Notes: generated from the sequence alone by a model not told the origin. A stretch of 64,000 nt of DNA from Streptomyces sp. V3I7 (GCF_030817495.1 NZ_JAUSZK010000001.1:2769001-2833000); one strand, 5' to 3'; positions 6,940 to 17,680 are shown, numbered from the stretch's first letter. Numbers and translations are program-made.

Positions 6940-9414
6940 ATGTTCCGCACCGCCTTGCGCAACGTGCTCGCGCACAAGGCCCGGCTCCTGATGACCGTGC
7001 TCGCCGTGATGCTCGGCGTCGCGTTCGTGTCAGGGACCCTGGTCTTCACCGACACCATCTCCGACGCCTACCGCACCAGCTCCGCCAAGGGCTTCGACCG
7101 CGTCGACGTCGCCGTGACGCCGAAGGCGGGGAAGGCCGGGGGCAACGCCCTCGGCGAGCCCGCCGCGCTCACCCGCACCCAGCTCGACGCGAGCGCGAAG
7201 GTGCCCGGCGCCGCCTCCGCCGTCGGCGTCGTGAACGGCTTCACCGCGATCGCCGACCGGCACGGCAAGCTGATCGGCGGCGGCTGGCAGTCCCAGGGCG
7301 GCAACTACTGGGGCGCCAAGGACTCCCGGTACCCGCTGAAGGACGGCGCCGCCCCGCACGGCCCGCACCAGGTCGCCATCGACTCCCACACCGCCGCGCG
7401 CGCCGGCTACCAGGTCGGCGACACCGTGCGCCTGTCCGTCGACGGCCCGGTCCTGAAGCCGAGGATCAGCGGCATCTTCACCACGGACGACGGCAACGTC
7501 GCCGCGGGCGGCAGCCTCACCCTGTTCGACACCGCGACCGCGCAGCGGCTCTTCGGCAAGCAGGGCACGTACGACGAGATCGATGTCACGGCGAAGCCCG
7601 GCACCAGCCAGGACGCCCTGAAGGCGCAGCTCGACAACGCGCTGCCCGCCCATCTCGTGAAGACCGCCACCGGCGAGAAGCTCTCCGACGACCAGGCCGA
7701 GCAGATCGCCTCCGGCATGAGCGGGCTGCGTCAGGGCCTGCTGGTCTTCGCGGGCATCGCCCTGTTCGTCGGCACGTTCATCATCGCCAACACCTTCACC
7801 ATGCTGGTCGCCCAGCGCACCAAGGAGCTGGCCCTGCTGCGCGCGGTCGGCGCCTCCCGCCGCCAGGTCACCCGCTCGGTGCTGATCGAGGCGTTCGTGG
7901 TCGGCACGGTCGCCGGTGTCACCGGTCTCGCCGCCGGCATCGGCATCGGCGCCGGACTGCGTTCGCTGATGGGCTCGTTCGGCGCGACGGTGCCCGACGG
8001 GCCGCTGGTCCTCGCGCCCGCCACGGTGGCCGCCGCGCTCGTGGTCGGCGTCGTCGTCACCATGCTGGCCGCGTGGATCCCGGGCCGCCGGGCCGCGAGG
8101 ATCCCGCCGGTCGCCGCGATGAGCAGCCTGCACGCGGCGGCCACCACCAAGTCGCTGGTGCTGCGCAACACGATCGGCGCGCTGTTCTCGGCCGCGGGCG
8201 CGGCCGTGGTCGTGGCGGCCACGACGATGGACGGCTCCGACGGCCAGGGCCCGATGGGACTCGGCGCGGTCCTGCTCATCATCGGCGTGTTCATCCTGAC
8301 CCCGCTGCTGTCCCGCCCGCTGATCGCGGCCGCCGCCCCGCTGCTGCGCGTCTTCGGCGTCTCGGGCAAGCTGGCCCGCCAGAACGCGGTCCGCAACCCG
8401 CGCCGTACGGCCGCCACCGCCTCCGCGCTGATGATCGGCCTCACCCTGATCACCGGCATGACGGTGATGGCGGGCAGCCTCCAGACGTCGATCGACAAGA
8501 TGGCCGCCTCGGCGATCCACGCCGACTACGTGGTGTCGATGGCCAACGGCACCATGCTCTCCCCCGACGTCGGCAAGAAGCTCGCCGCGACCGACGGGGT
8601 CACCGCCAGCAGCCCGCTGCGCAACGCCCCCGCCCGCATCGGCCGGAAGACCGAGTACCTGACCGGCGTCACCGGCCCGGCGATCGGCAGGCTGACCGAC
8701 CTGAGCGTCGCCGACGGCTCCTTCGAGGTCGGCGGCGCCCGGATCGTCGTCGACGAGCACACCGCCAAGAAGCACCACTGGAAGGCCGGTTCCACCTTCA
8801 CCGTCCACTACCGGGACGGCAGGTCGCAGCGGCTGACGGTCGCCGGGCTCTACGAGAGCATCGCCATGATCAGGGGCATCCTGATCGACAACACGACCCT
8901 GAGCCCGCACCAGACGGCCTCCGCCGACATGCGGGTCCTGGTCAGGACGGCGGGCGGCGCGACCGGCGCGAACAAGGACCGGCTGGAGAAGGCCCTCGGC
9001 TCCAACCCGGCGATCCAGGTCCAGGACAGGAAGGACCTGTCCAACTCCATCGCGCGGATGTTCACCCTGATCCTGAACATGGTCTACGGACTGCTCGCCA
9101 TGGCGGTGCTCGTGGCCGTCCTCGGTGTCATCAACACCCTGGCCATGTCGGTGTTCGAGCGCGCGCAGGAGATCGGCATGCTCCGCGCGATCGGCCTGGA
9201 CCGCCGGTCCGTCAAGCGGATGGTGCGCCTGGAGTCCCTGGTCATCTCGCTCTTCGGCGGCGTCCTGGGCATCGGCCTGGGGGTGTTCTTCGGCTGGGCG
9301 GCCGGTGAGCTGCTGGGCACGAAGATGCCGACGTACGAGCTGGTCCTGCCCTGGGGCCGGATCGCGCTCTTCCTGCTGCTGGCCGGGGTGGTCGGCGTGC
9401 TGGCAGCGCTGTGA
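6940..9414 (+). CDS. FtsX-like ABC transporter permease, possibly C-terminally truncated
   Basis: This 824-residue membrane protein has the two-unit MacB/FtsX permease plan: an N-terminal TM helix (residues 12-35), a large extracytoplasmic domain, three TM helices (about 265-380), then a second helix, extracytoplasmic domain and three-helix set to the C-terminus. It pairs with the ATPase just upstream and probably moves lipids, lipoproteins or peptides across or out of the membrane. The frame stops at TGA (9412-9414) directly before PARRAARLNMLASIKSE and a TAG at 9466. That motif is the conserved cytosolic tail of this family, so the stop looks like a nonsense change. Confidence 0.93.
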   Translation: MFRTALRNVLAHKARLLMTVLAVMLGVAFVSGTLVFTDTISDAYRTSSAKGFDRVDVAVTPKAGKAGGNALGEPAALTRTQLDASAKVPGAASAVGVVNGFTAIADRHGKLIGGGWQSQGGNYWGAKDSRYPLKDGAAPHGPHQVAIDSHTAARAGYQVGDTVRLSVDGPVLKPRISGIFTTDDGNVAAGGSLTLFDTATAQRLFGKQGTYDEIDVTAKPGTSQDALKAQLDNALPAHLVKTATGEKLSDDQAEQIASGMSGLRQGLLVFAGIALFVGTFIIANTFTMLVAQRTKELALLRAVGASRRQVTRSVLIEAFVVGTVAGVTGLAAGIGIGAGLRSLMGSFGATVPDGPLVLAPATVAAALVVGVVVTMLAAWIPGRRAARIPPVAAMSSLHAAATTKSLVLRNTIGALFSAAGAAVVVAATTMDGSDGQGPMGLGAVLLIIGVFILTPLLSRPLIAAAAPLLRVFGVSGKLARQNAVRNPRRTAATASALMIGLTLITGMTVMAGSLQTSIDKMAASAIHADYVVSMANGTMLSPDVGKKLAATDGVTASSPLRNAPARIGRKTEYLTGVTGPAIGRLTDLSVADGSFEVGGARIVVDEHTAKKHHWKAGSTFTVHYRDGRSQRLTVAGLYESIAMIRGILIDNTTLSPHQTASADMRVLVRTAGGATGANKDRLEKALGSNPAIQVQDRKDLSNSIARMFTLILNMVYGLLAMAVLVAVLGVINTLAMSVFERAQEIGMLRAIGLDRRSVKRMVRLESLVISLFGGVLGIGLGVFFGWAAGELLGTKMPTYELVLPWGRIALFLLLAGVVGVLAAL

Positions 9415-9468
9415 CCGGCCCGCCGGGCGGCACGCCTGAACATGCTGGCATCCATCAAGTCCGAGTAG
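9415..9468 (+). pseudogene. Orphaned C-terminal tail of the FtsX-type permease
   Basis: Seventeen in-frame codons after the TGA encode PARRAARLNMLASIKSE and end in TAG. This matches the conserved PARRA-x-R-L-N tail of FtsX-like permeases. Only one codon, TGA at 9412, separates it from the main reading frame. Confidence 0.75.
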
Positions 9469-9492
9469 CCGCACGCGGATCGAGACACAGAC

Positions 9493-9526
9493 CGAGGCCC
9501 CGTTCCCGGAAGGGAGCGGGGCCTCG
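9493..9526. terminator. Bidirectional terminator
   Basis: cgaggccccg/cggggcctcg forms a 10-bp stem with an inner ttccc/ggga pairing, between the convergent permease and methyltransferase genes. Confidence 0.75.
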
Positions 9527-9533
9527 TGCGTGC

Positions 9534-10820
9534 TCAGTTCCAGGTGCGCGACCGCAGCGCGAGCCCGGAGTCACCGGACTCGGGCGTACGCACCGCCAGC
9601 ACCTGGTTGACGCCGATGCGGTTGCGCTCGAAGGCGAGCGCGCAGGCCGCCATGTACAGCTGCCACACCCGGGCGCGGCCCGCACCGGCGAGCCGTGCCG
9701 CGCGGTCCCAGTCGGCCTCCAGACGGGCGACCCAGCGGCGCAGGGTGAGGGCGTAGTGCTCGCGGATCGACTCCACGTCGCGGACCTCGAAACCGGCACG
9801 CTCCAACTGGGTCACGGTGGTGCCGAGCGGGGCCAGCTCGCCGTCGGGGAAGACGTAGGAGTCGATGAACCGGTCGACGTGGTACTCCTCTTCGTCGCCC
9901 TGCGGGCGGCGGGCGATCTGGTGGTTCAGGAGCCGTCCGCCGGGCTTCAGCAGGGCGTACAGGTCGTGCGCGTACTCCAGGTACCGTTCGGCGCCGACGT
10001 GTTCGGCCATGCCGATGGAGGAGATCGCGTCGTAGGGGCCGTCGGTCACGTCCCGGTAGTCCTGGACGCGGATCTCGACGCGGTCGGTCAGCCCCTCGTC
10101 GGCGACGCGCTTACGGGCGTACGCCGCCTGCTCCTGGGAGAGGGTGACACCGACGACGTGCACGCCGTGCTCGCGGGCCGCGTGGATGGCCATCGAACCC
10201 CAGCCGCAGCCCACGTCGAGCAGCCGCTGACCAGGCGTCAGCCCCAGTTTGCGGCAGACGAGTTCGAGCTTGTCGCGCTGGGCCGACTCCAGGCTCCCGC
10301 CGACCTGCCAGTAGGCGCAGGAGTACACCATGGACGGGCCGAGGACGAGTGCGTAGAAGTCGTTGCCGACGTCGTAGTGGTGGCTGATGGCGCGCCGGTC
10401 GCTGTGCCGGGTGTGCAGATGGCGGCTGCGGCGGACCTCCTCGCGCGGCGGCGCGGGCGGGATCGGGGGTCCGGCCAGCTTGAGCAGCTGGCGCACGGCG
10501 GCGCGCGCCTCGGGGTCGCGCAGCGCCTGGAGGGGGGTGCGGCCGCCGTCCTCGCGCTCCCACACCAGCCCGGACATCAGGCCGAGCGCCTCGTACAGGT
10601 CGCCCTCGATCGTCAGGTCACCGGCGACCCAGGCGCGGGCGAGGCCCAGTTCGCCGGGCTTGAACAGCACTCGGCGCAGGGCGCGCCGGTTGCGCAGGAC
10701 CAGGGTCGGTGCGCCGGGTGGCCCGGCCTCCGAACCGTCCCAGGCGCGGACACGCACCGGGAGCGGCACTCCCAGCAACTGCTCGGCAAGACTCGTCAGC
10801 CGCCACGCGGCGTCGGCCAT
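9534..10820 (-). CDS. Cyclopropane-fatty-acyl-phospholipid synthase family methyltransferase
   Basis: This 428-residue SAM-dependent enzyme would add a methylene or methyl group across double bonds of membrane lipid acyl chains. The N-terminal domain has the family's lipid-binding look (GDLTIEGDLYEALGL). The catalytic half contains HYDVGNDFYALVLGPSMVYSCAYW, the SAM loop VGCGWGSMAIHAA and SSIGMAEHVG, which carry the residues expected for Cfa enzymes. The ATG at 10820 is set by GGAGG 7 bases upstream; the longer frame to 10895 is unlikely. It lies downstream of ndh on the same strand, with a strong terminator between them. Confidence 0.92.
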   Translation of the reverse strand: MADAAWRLTSLAEQLLGVPLPVRVRAWDGSEAGPPGAPTLVLRNRRALRRVLFKPGELGLARAWVAGDLTIEGDLYEALGLMSGLVWEREDGGRTPLQALRDPEARAAVRQLLKLAGPPIPPAPPREEVRRSRHLHTRHSDRRAISHHYDVGNDFYALVLGPSMVYSCAYWQVGGSLESAQRDKLELVCRKLGLTPGQRLLDVGCGWGSMAIHAAREHGVHVVGVTLSQEQAAYARKRVADEGLTDRVEIRVQDYRDVTDGPYDAISSIGMAEHVGAERYLEYAHDLYALLKPGGRLLNHQIARRPQGDEEEYHVDRFIDSYVFPDGELAPLGTTVTQLERAGFEVRDVESIREHYALTLRRWVARLEADWDRAARLAGAGRARVWQLYMAACALAFERNRIGVNQVLAVRTPESGDSGLALRSRTWN

Positions 10821-10960
10821 GGCGCACACCTCCGTGAAAGGAACAGGCCCACAGGTTCCGGTCGTTCGGGAAACGATCGTGCCCGTCCACCTCATTCCCC
10901 GCCGTACGCCCCGCCGTGCAGTCAGTCACCGAAGATCAGTCGCCGCAGTCCCGTGTACGC

Positions 10961-11002
10961 CGAAGGGGCCGCCCGCACCACGGATGGCGGGCGGCCCCTT
11001 CG
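10961..11002 (-). terminator. Terminator of ndh
   Basis: cgaaggggccgcccgc/gcgggcggccccttcg is a perfect 16-bp stem with a 10-base loop, 22 bases past the ndh stop codon on the minus strand. Confidence 0.8.
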
Positions 11003-11023
11003 GGCTGTCGGTACGACCTGAGG

Positions 11024-12439
11024 TCAGGAGGCCTTGACCTTGGCGTCGGTCTTCGCCTCGGCCTTCGCCTCGCTCTTGTCGGCACCGGCGGCGGCCGGGA
11101 CCGGCGCGGGCTTGGCCGCCTCGTAGAACTCCTCGCGCGGCTTCTCCATGGCGCCGAGCGACACGACCTCGCGCTTGAGGAACATGCCGAGCGTCCAGTC
11201 GGCGAAGATGCGGATCTTGCGGTTCCAGGTCGGCATGGCCAGACCGTGGTAGCCACGGTGCATGTACCAGGCGAGACGGCCCTTGACCTTGATCTTCGTC
11301 TTGCCCAGGACGATCATCGCGACGCCCTTGTGGAGGCCGAGACCGGCCACCGCGCCCTTGTTGGCGTGCGCGTACTCCTTCTGCGGGAAGCCGCGCATGC
11401 CGGCGATGACGTTGTCGCCGAGCACCTTGGCCTGACGCAGCGCGTGCTGGGCGTTCGGCGGGCACCAGGCGTTGGGGTTGCCCGCGCGGCGGCCGACCAT
11501 GTCGGGCACCTGGGCGTTGTCGCCCGCGGCCCAGATGTAGTCGGTGCCCGCGACCTGGAGGGTCGGCTCGCAGTCGACGTGACCGCGCGGGCCGAGCGGC
11601 AGACCGAAGCGGGCCAGCGCCGGGTTGGGCTTGACGCCCGCCGTCCACACGATCGTGTCGGAGTCGACCTCGAGGCCGTTCTTCAGCACCACGTGGCCGT
11701 CGACGCAGGAGTCCATCGAGGTGGAGAGGTAGATCTCCACACCGCGGCTCTCCAGGTGCTCCTTGCCGTACTGGCCGAGCTTGGGGCCGACCTCGGGAAG
11801 GATCTTGTCCGCGGCGTCGACGAGGATGAAGCGCATGTCGTCGCGCGAGACGTTCTTGTAGTACTTGGCCGCGTCCCGGGCCATGTCCTCGACCTCGCCG
11901 ATGGTCTCCGCACCCGCGAAGCCACCGCCGATGAAGACGAACGTGAGCGCCTTGCGGCGGATCTCCTCGTCGGTCGTGGAGTCGGCCTTGTCGAGCTGCT
12001 CGAGCATGTGGTTGCGCAGGCCGATGGACTCCTCGATGCCCTTCATGCCGATGCCCTGCTCGGCGAGACCGGGGATCGGGAAGGTACGGGAGACGGCGCC
12101 CAGCGCGACGACCAGGTAGTCGAAGGGCAGCTCGTACGCCTCGCCCACCAGCGGGGCGATGGTGGCGACCTTGCGGTCCTGGTCGATGGTCGTGACCCGG
12201 CCGGTGAGGACCTCCGCCTTCGGCAGCACGCGTCGCAGCGGGACGACGACATGGCGAGGGGAGATGTTGCCGGCGGCGGCTTCGGGGAGGAAGGGCTGGT
12301 AGGTCATGTACGACCGCGGGTCGACGACCGTGACGGTCGCCTCGGCGTAGCGCATCTTCTTGAGGATGCGCCGAGCCGCGTACAGGCCTACGTACCCACC
12401 GCCTACTACGAGGATCCTGGGACGCTCCGTGGTGCTCAT
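11024..12439 (-). CDS. ndh: Type II NADH dehydrogenase
   Basis: This 471-residue FAD-dependent NADH:quinone oxidoreductase feeds electrons into the respiratory chain without pumping protons. The N-terminal FAD-binding motif is VVGGGYVGLYAARR. The NAD-binding Rossmann motif FIGGGFAGAETIGE lies near residue 167, and the second FAD motif DYIWAAGDNAQVPD near residue 300. The C-terminal ~100 residues form the membrane-association region, followed by a Lys/Ala/Glu-rich tail. The ATG at 12439 opens the frame. A long upstream region (12440-12842) holds a Rex-operator-like palindrome. Confidence 0.95.
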   Translation of the reverse strand: MSTTERPRILVVGGGYVGLYAARRILKKMRYAEATVTVVDPRSYMTYQPFLPEAAAGNISPRHVVVPLRRVLPKAEVLTGRVTTIDQDRKVATIAPLVGEAYELPFDYLVVALGAVSRTFPIPGLAEQGIGMKGIEESIGLRNHMLEQLDKADSTTDEEIRRKALTFVFIGGGFAGAETIGEVEDMARDAAKYYKNVSRDDMRFILVDAADKILPEVGPKLGQYGKEHLESRGVEIYLSTSMDSCVDGHVVLKNGLEVDSDTIVWTAGVKPNPALARFGLPLGPRGHVDCEPTLQVAGTDYIWAAGDNAQVPDMVGRRAGNPNAWCPPNAQHALRQAKVLGDNVIAGMRGFPQKEYAHANKGAVAGLGLHKGVAMIVLGKTKIKVKGRLAWYMHRGYHGLAMPTWNRKIRIFADWTLGMFLKREVVSLGAMEKPREEFYEAAKPAPVPAAAGADKSEAKAEAKTDAKVKAS

Positions 12440-12734
12440 GCCATCGAGTATCCACCCGCCCCAGGGGGGTCGCTCGTGCGCCCCTTCACAAGCTTATGTA
12501 AGGGCTGTGTTAGACTCCGCGGCCCGCGTGACCCAGATCATGTTCACGGCAGGGAACCGCCACCCGGCACACACCGTTGTCAATGGCCCCTGAGCTGCCG
12601 ATCCGTCCGATTGGCCCTCCGATGGACCCCCTCGCGCCCCTTCGCCGACACCCTCCCGCAACACCGCCGAAACGCTCGCCTGAGCGCACCTCGACGGCCA
12701 TTGAGCCCTCCTATGGGTCAATCGGCCCGCCCGA

Positions 12735-12768
12735 TCGACCTCCGATCGACCTCCGATCGACCTCTCGG
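12735..12768. repeat. Triplicated 11-bp tandem repeat
   Basis: The unit cgatcgacctc occurs three times in a row between ndh and the Ppx/GppA gene. Each unit contains a GATC/CGATCG core. Confidence 0.7.
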
Positions 12769-12780
12769 GCGGAATTCCTT

Positions 12781-12796
12781 GTGAAGAACTTCACGA
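12781..12796. promoter_or_regulatory. Candidate Rex operator (ROP)
   Basis: ttGTGAAgaacTTCACgaa resembles the Streptomyces Rex consensus TGTGAACNNNTTCACA, with two mismatches at the inner and outer edges. Rex senses NADH/NAD and controls respiratory genes including ndh in related species. The site is about 340 bases from the ndh start, farther than usual, which lowers confidence. Confidence 0.35.
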
Positions 12797-12842
12797 AGGT
12801 TTCCGACGGGGCGTCACCGGCACCCCGCCCAAGTGCCGCAAA

Positions 12843-12885
12843 AGCCCTCGGCCGGCGGTGCGTCGCGCACCGCCGGCCGAGGGCT
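12843..12885 (-). terminator. Terminator after Ppx/GppA gene
   Basis: agccctcggccggcggtgcg pairs perfectly over 20 bp with its complement across a 3-base loop, just past the Ppx/GppA stop codon. Confidence 0.85.
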
Positions 12886-12918
12886 CCAGGGTCCGAAGTC
12901 CCCCTGCGGACGACCGGG

Positions 12919-13860
12919 TCAGGCCACCGACCAGGCGATCCCGTCGAGGATGTCGTGCTCGCTGACGACGACCTCCTCGGCGCCGATCCGCTCCATGATC
13001 GCGAGCAGGACGAGGGCACCGGCGCCGATCACGTCGACGCGGCCGGCGTGCATCGAGGGCACCGCGGCCCGCTCGGCGTGCGTGGAGTGCAGCAGCCACT
13101 CGGTGATCTCGCGGACGCGCTCGCGGGAGAGGCGGGAGTGGTGGATGCGGGCGGAGTCGTACTCGGGCAGCTCCTGGGCGATCGCCGACACCGTGGTGAC
13201 CGAGCCGGCCAGCCCCACCAGCGTGTGCGCCTCGCGCAGCGGCACGGTCTCCTCGGCGAGGTCGAGGGCGGCCTCGACGTCGGCCCGTATGGCCGCGATC
13301 TGCTCCTCGGTGGGCGGGTCGGTGACCGCGCCCTCGTGCACCAGGTGCCGCTCGGTCATCCGCACGCAGCCGACGTCGACGGAGCGGGCGGCGCGGACGT
13401 GGTCGTCGCCGACGACGAACTCGGTCGAACCGCCGCCGATGTCCACGACCAGGTACGGCCTGGTCAGGTCCGCGCGGCCGGTCAGCTCGCGGGTGGCGCC
13501 GGTGAAGGAGAACTCGGCCTCCTGGTCGCCGGAGATCACCTCGGGCTCGACCCCGAGGATGTCGAGGACACCGCGGACGAAGTCGTCGCGGTTCTCGGCG
13601 TCCCGGGAGGCGGAGGTGGCCACGAAGCGCAGCCGCTCGGCACCGAGCTCCTTGATGACCTCGGCGTACTCGCGGCAGGCGGCGAAGGTGCGCTCCAGCG
13701 CCTCGGGGGCGAGCCGTCCGGTGCGGTCGACGCCCTGGCCGAGCCGCACGATGGTCATGCGCCGGTCCAGCTCGATCAGTTCACCGGTCTCCGGCTGCAC
13801 GTCGGCGACGAGCAGCCGGATCGAGTTCGTACCGCAGTCGATGGCGGCGACACGGGTCAC
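12919..13860 (-). CDS. Ppx/GppA family exopolyphosphatase
   Basis: This 313-residue protein of the ASKHA fold hydrolyses polyphosphate or pppGpp. The phosphate-1 loop is AAIDCGTNSIRLLVAD at the N-terminus, and the second phosphate motif is VVDIGGGSTEF near residue 143. AGSVTTVSAIAQ near residue 225 is the adenosine/phosphate-3 region. The short length fits the single-module actinobacterial Ppx. The GTG start at 13860 overlaps the DUF501 stop codon by 4 bases (GTGA), so translation is probably coupled. Confidence 0.93.
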   Translation of the reverse strand: MTRVAAIDCGTNSIRLLVADVQPETGELIELDRRMTIVRLGQGVDRTGRLAPEALERTFAACREYAEVIKELGAERLRFVATSASRDAENRDDFVRGVLDILGVEPEVISGDQEAEFSFTGATRELTGRADLTRPYLVVDIGGGSTEFVVGDDHVRAARSVDVGCVRMTERHLVHEGAVTDPPTEEQIAAIRADVEAALDLAEETVPLREAHTLVGLAGSVTTVSAIAQELPEYDSARIHHSRLSRERVREITEWLLHSTHAERAAVPSMHAGRVDVIGAGALVLLAIMERIGAEEVVVSEHDILDGIAWSVA

Positions 13861-14414
13861 TGGGCCTCCTCCTCGGCCTGGGCGGTGCAGGCGTCGTCCG
13901 ACGCGAGCGTCACGCAGGCGCCCTTGCGCCACCACTCCGGCAGCATCGCGAGGGCCTCGTCGCCGAGCGGGTTCACGCCCGGTCCGGCGGCCAGCGAGTG
14001 GGCGACCAGTACGTGCAGGCACTTCACACGGTCCGGCATGCCGCCCGCGCTCGGGAAGTTCTTGAGCTCTTCGATCTCGTCGCGGCGCCGGATGTAGTCC
14101 TCGTGCGCGGCGCGGTACGCGGCGGCCAGCTCGGGGTCGGTCCCCAGACGCTCCGTCATCTCCTTCATGACGCCGCCGGCCTCCAGCGTGCCGATGGCCG
14201 AGTTGGCCTTCGGGCACGTCAGGTAGTAGAGCGTCGGGAAGGGCGTGCCGTCGGGCAGCCGCGGGGCCGTCTCCACGACGTCCGGCTGTCCGCACGGACA
14301 CCGGTGCGCGATGGCCCGCAGCCCGCGCGGGGGACGTCCCAGCTGCTGCTTGAAGGCCTCGACGTCCGCGTCGGTGGGCTCGGTGCGCGGAGTGGGCGGC
14401 GGAGGCGTTTCCAT
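13857..14414 (-). CDS. DUF501 domain protein
   Basis: This 185-residue protein matches the DUF501 family, which is conserved between divIC and ppx in actinobacteria; its function is unknown. It has a Pro/Thr-rich N-terminus, then RPPRGLRAIAHRCPCGQPDVV, TFYYLTCPKAN-like text and PSAGGMPDRVKCLHVLVAHSLA. The Cys pairs (CPCG, CPKAN, and the Cys of VKCLH) could bind metal. It overlaps the Ppx/GppA gene by 4 bases and is separated from divIC by a block of tandem repeats. Confidence 0.92.
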   Translation of the reverse strand: METPPPPTPRTEPTDADVEAFKQQLGRPPRGLRAIAHRCPCGQPDVVETAPRLPDGTPFPTLYYLTCPKANSAIGTLEAGGVMKEMTERLGTDPELAAAYRAAHEDYIRRRDEIEELKNFPSAGGMPDRVKCLHVLVAHSLAAGPGVNPLGDEALAMLPEWWRKGACVTLASDDACTAQAEEEAQ

Positions 14415-14442
14415 GACTGTCTTCAGGCTGTCTTTCTCTGTG

Positions 14443-14510
14443 TCTGTCAGTACTGCGGGTCTGTCAGTGCTGCGGGTCTGTCAGTGCTGCGGGTCTGTCA
14501 GTGCTGCGAG
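14443..14510. repeat. Four 17-bp tandem repeats
   Basis: Four contiguous copies of tctgtcagtgctgcggg occur here (the first has tactgc and the last ends cgag). They lie in the leader between divIC and the DUF501 gene, 29 bases from the DUF501 start. Confidence 0.9.
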
Positions 14511-14576
14511 GGGCCGCGGGGGGGCTGCGGCACCGTGGGGGCCGGCCACGCGGCTGGTCTCACCAGTGTGCCGGGC

Positions 14577-15053
14577 TCACCGGTCCGAGGCGTCGGACTT
14601 GTCGACCCCGTCCCAGATGTTCGCGTACCAGGGGCGGTCGGCCGCCGTCTCGTCGGTGCGCGCCCGCTGGGCGGCGCCCGGGTCGATCACGACGTATCCG
14701 GTCTCGCCGGGGCGCACGTAGTGCAGCCGCTGGCGGATCTGCTGCTCGGCGTACGCGTCGTCCTGCCAGCGCGCCTTCAGGTCGCGCAGCTGCTCGACGC
14801 GCTCCCTGGCCTGCTCGCGCTGGCGCTTGAGGTCGGCGATCTCGGCGCGCTGGGAGACGTACTGACGCATCGGATAGGCGAGCGCGACGATCAGCGAGCA
14901 CAGGACGAGCGCGAGCAGCGCCGCGCGGCCGGTGAGCCGGGAGCGGCGGGCCTGGCGCTTGGTCTGGGAGCGGTAGACACGGGCCGCCGTCTGCTCGCCG
15001 AGCAGCCGCAGCCTGGTCGCGGTGGAGAACCGGTCCCGGTCCTTCACAGCCAT
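14577..15053 (-). CDS. divIC: Septum formation initiator, FtsB/DivIC family
   Basis: This 158-residue bitopic membrane protein belongs to the FtsB/DivIC family of division proteins, which form a complex with FtsL and FtsQ at the septum. A basic cytosolic N-terminus (residues 1-46) precedes one TM helix (about residues 48-68, LTGRAALLALVLCSLIVALA). A coiled coil follows (about 75-110, QRAEIADLKRQREQARERV), then the conserved LHYVRPGETGYVVI patch. The ATG at 15053 has GGAGG upstream, and the extra N-terminal frame to 15092 is not needed. It lies between enolase and DUF501, as in other streptomycetes. Confidence 0.93.
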   Translation of the reverse strand: MAVKDRDRFSTATRLRLLGEQTAARVYRSQTKRQARRSRLTGRAALLALVLCSLIVALAYPMRQYVSQRAEIADLKRQREQARERVEQLRDLKARWQDDAYAEQQIRQRLHYVRPGETGYVVIDPGAAQRARTDETAADRPWYANIWDGVDKSDASDR

Positions 15054-15184
15054 GTTCCCCGCCTCCCGTTTCACGCGCGTACGTCCCCGCACACGGTACG
15101 GGACCGGTACGGGGACGTACGTACGACTGGCGAAGCCTTGCCTAACGGCTCAGCCGGAAGGGGTCAGCCCTTGCTGTGCCCGAT

Positions 15185-15199
15185 GGTCCGCAAAGCGGA
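15185..15199 (-). terminator. Small hairpin after enolase
   Basis: gtccgc-aaa-gcggac is a perfect 6-bp stem 14 bases past the eno stop codon. It is weak but well placed. Confidence 0.35.
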
Positions 15200-15212
15200 C
15201 GTGCGGGAAGGC

Positions 15213-17502
<2,290 letters not shown>

Positions 17503-17510
17503 GGATCGAT

Positions 17511-17680
17511 CCCCTCACCGACGCCTGCGAGGTGAGCTGTCGGGTTCGGGCCGGTTGAGTTGCCCGGCCACATCCCTCACGGGACATGGCTTCACCCCGA
17601 GCCGGTCACGGCATCAACTGCCGGTTCCGGCACTTACCTTGGGTCCCCCGCTCCTGCCTACGGCGCTTGACGCGACGACT
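17511..17680 (-). promoter_or_regulatory. c-di-AMP riboswitch (ydaO/yuaA class)
   Basis: Read on the minus strand, this leader has the class hallmarks in order: GCGTCAAGCGCCGTAGGCAG, then GAGCGGGGGACCCAAGGTAAG, a GGGGTGAAGCC block, GGGCAACTC, and the closing CCCGAACCCGACAGCTCACC then TCGCAGGCGTCGG. It sits between the promoter side and the start codon of the rpf gene. In Streptomyces this riboswitch lowers rpfA expression when c-di-AMP is high. The final CTCACC can pair with GGTGAG immediately before the GAGGGG ribosome-binding site, suggesting control of the site itself. Confidence 0.93.

Larger units (their letters stand above)
12440..12842. other. Long ndh upstream region, no gene seen
   Basis: These roughly 400 bases before ndh contain no supported coding frame. 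They hold a tandem 11-mer, cgatcgacctc repeated three times at about 12735-12768, and the Rex-like palindrome at 12781-12796. An AT-richer block, aagcttatgtaagggctgtgttag, at about 12489-12512 is a plausible ndh promoter area. Confidence 0.5.

Noticed and set aside
9405..9468. Frameshift at the end of the FtsX-type permease
   Set aside because: The downstream conserved tail is in the same frame as the main gene. A single in-frame TGA explains the break, so no frameshift is needed.
12577..12842. A gene in the long region between ndh and the Ppx/GppA gene
   Set aside because: Open frames there are Pro/Arg/Ser-rich on every strand, lack ribosome-binding sites and span the tandem repeat and terminator.
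14443..14510. Possible CRISPR array
   Set aside because: The 17-bp units are contiguous, with no spacers and no cas genes nearby, so these are plain tandem repeats.
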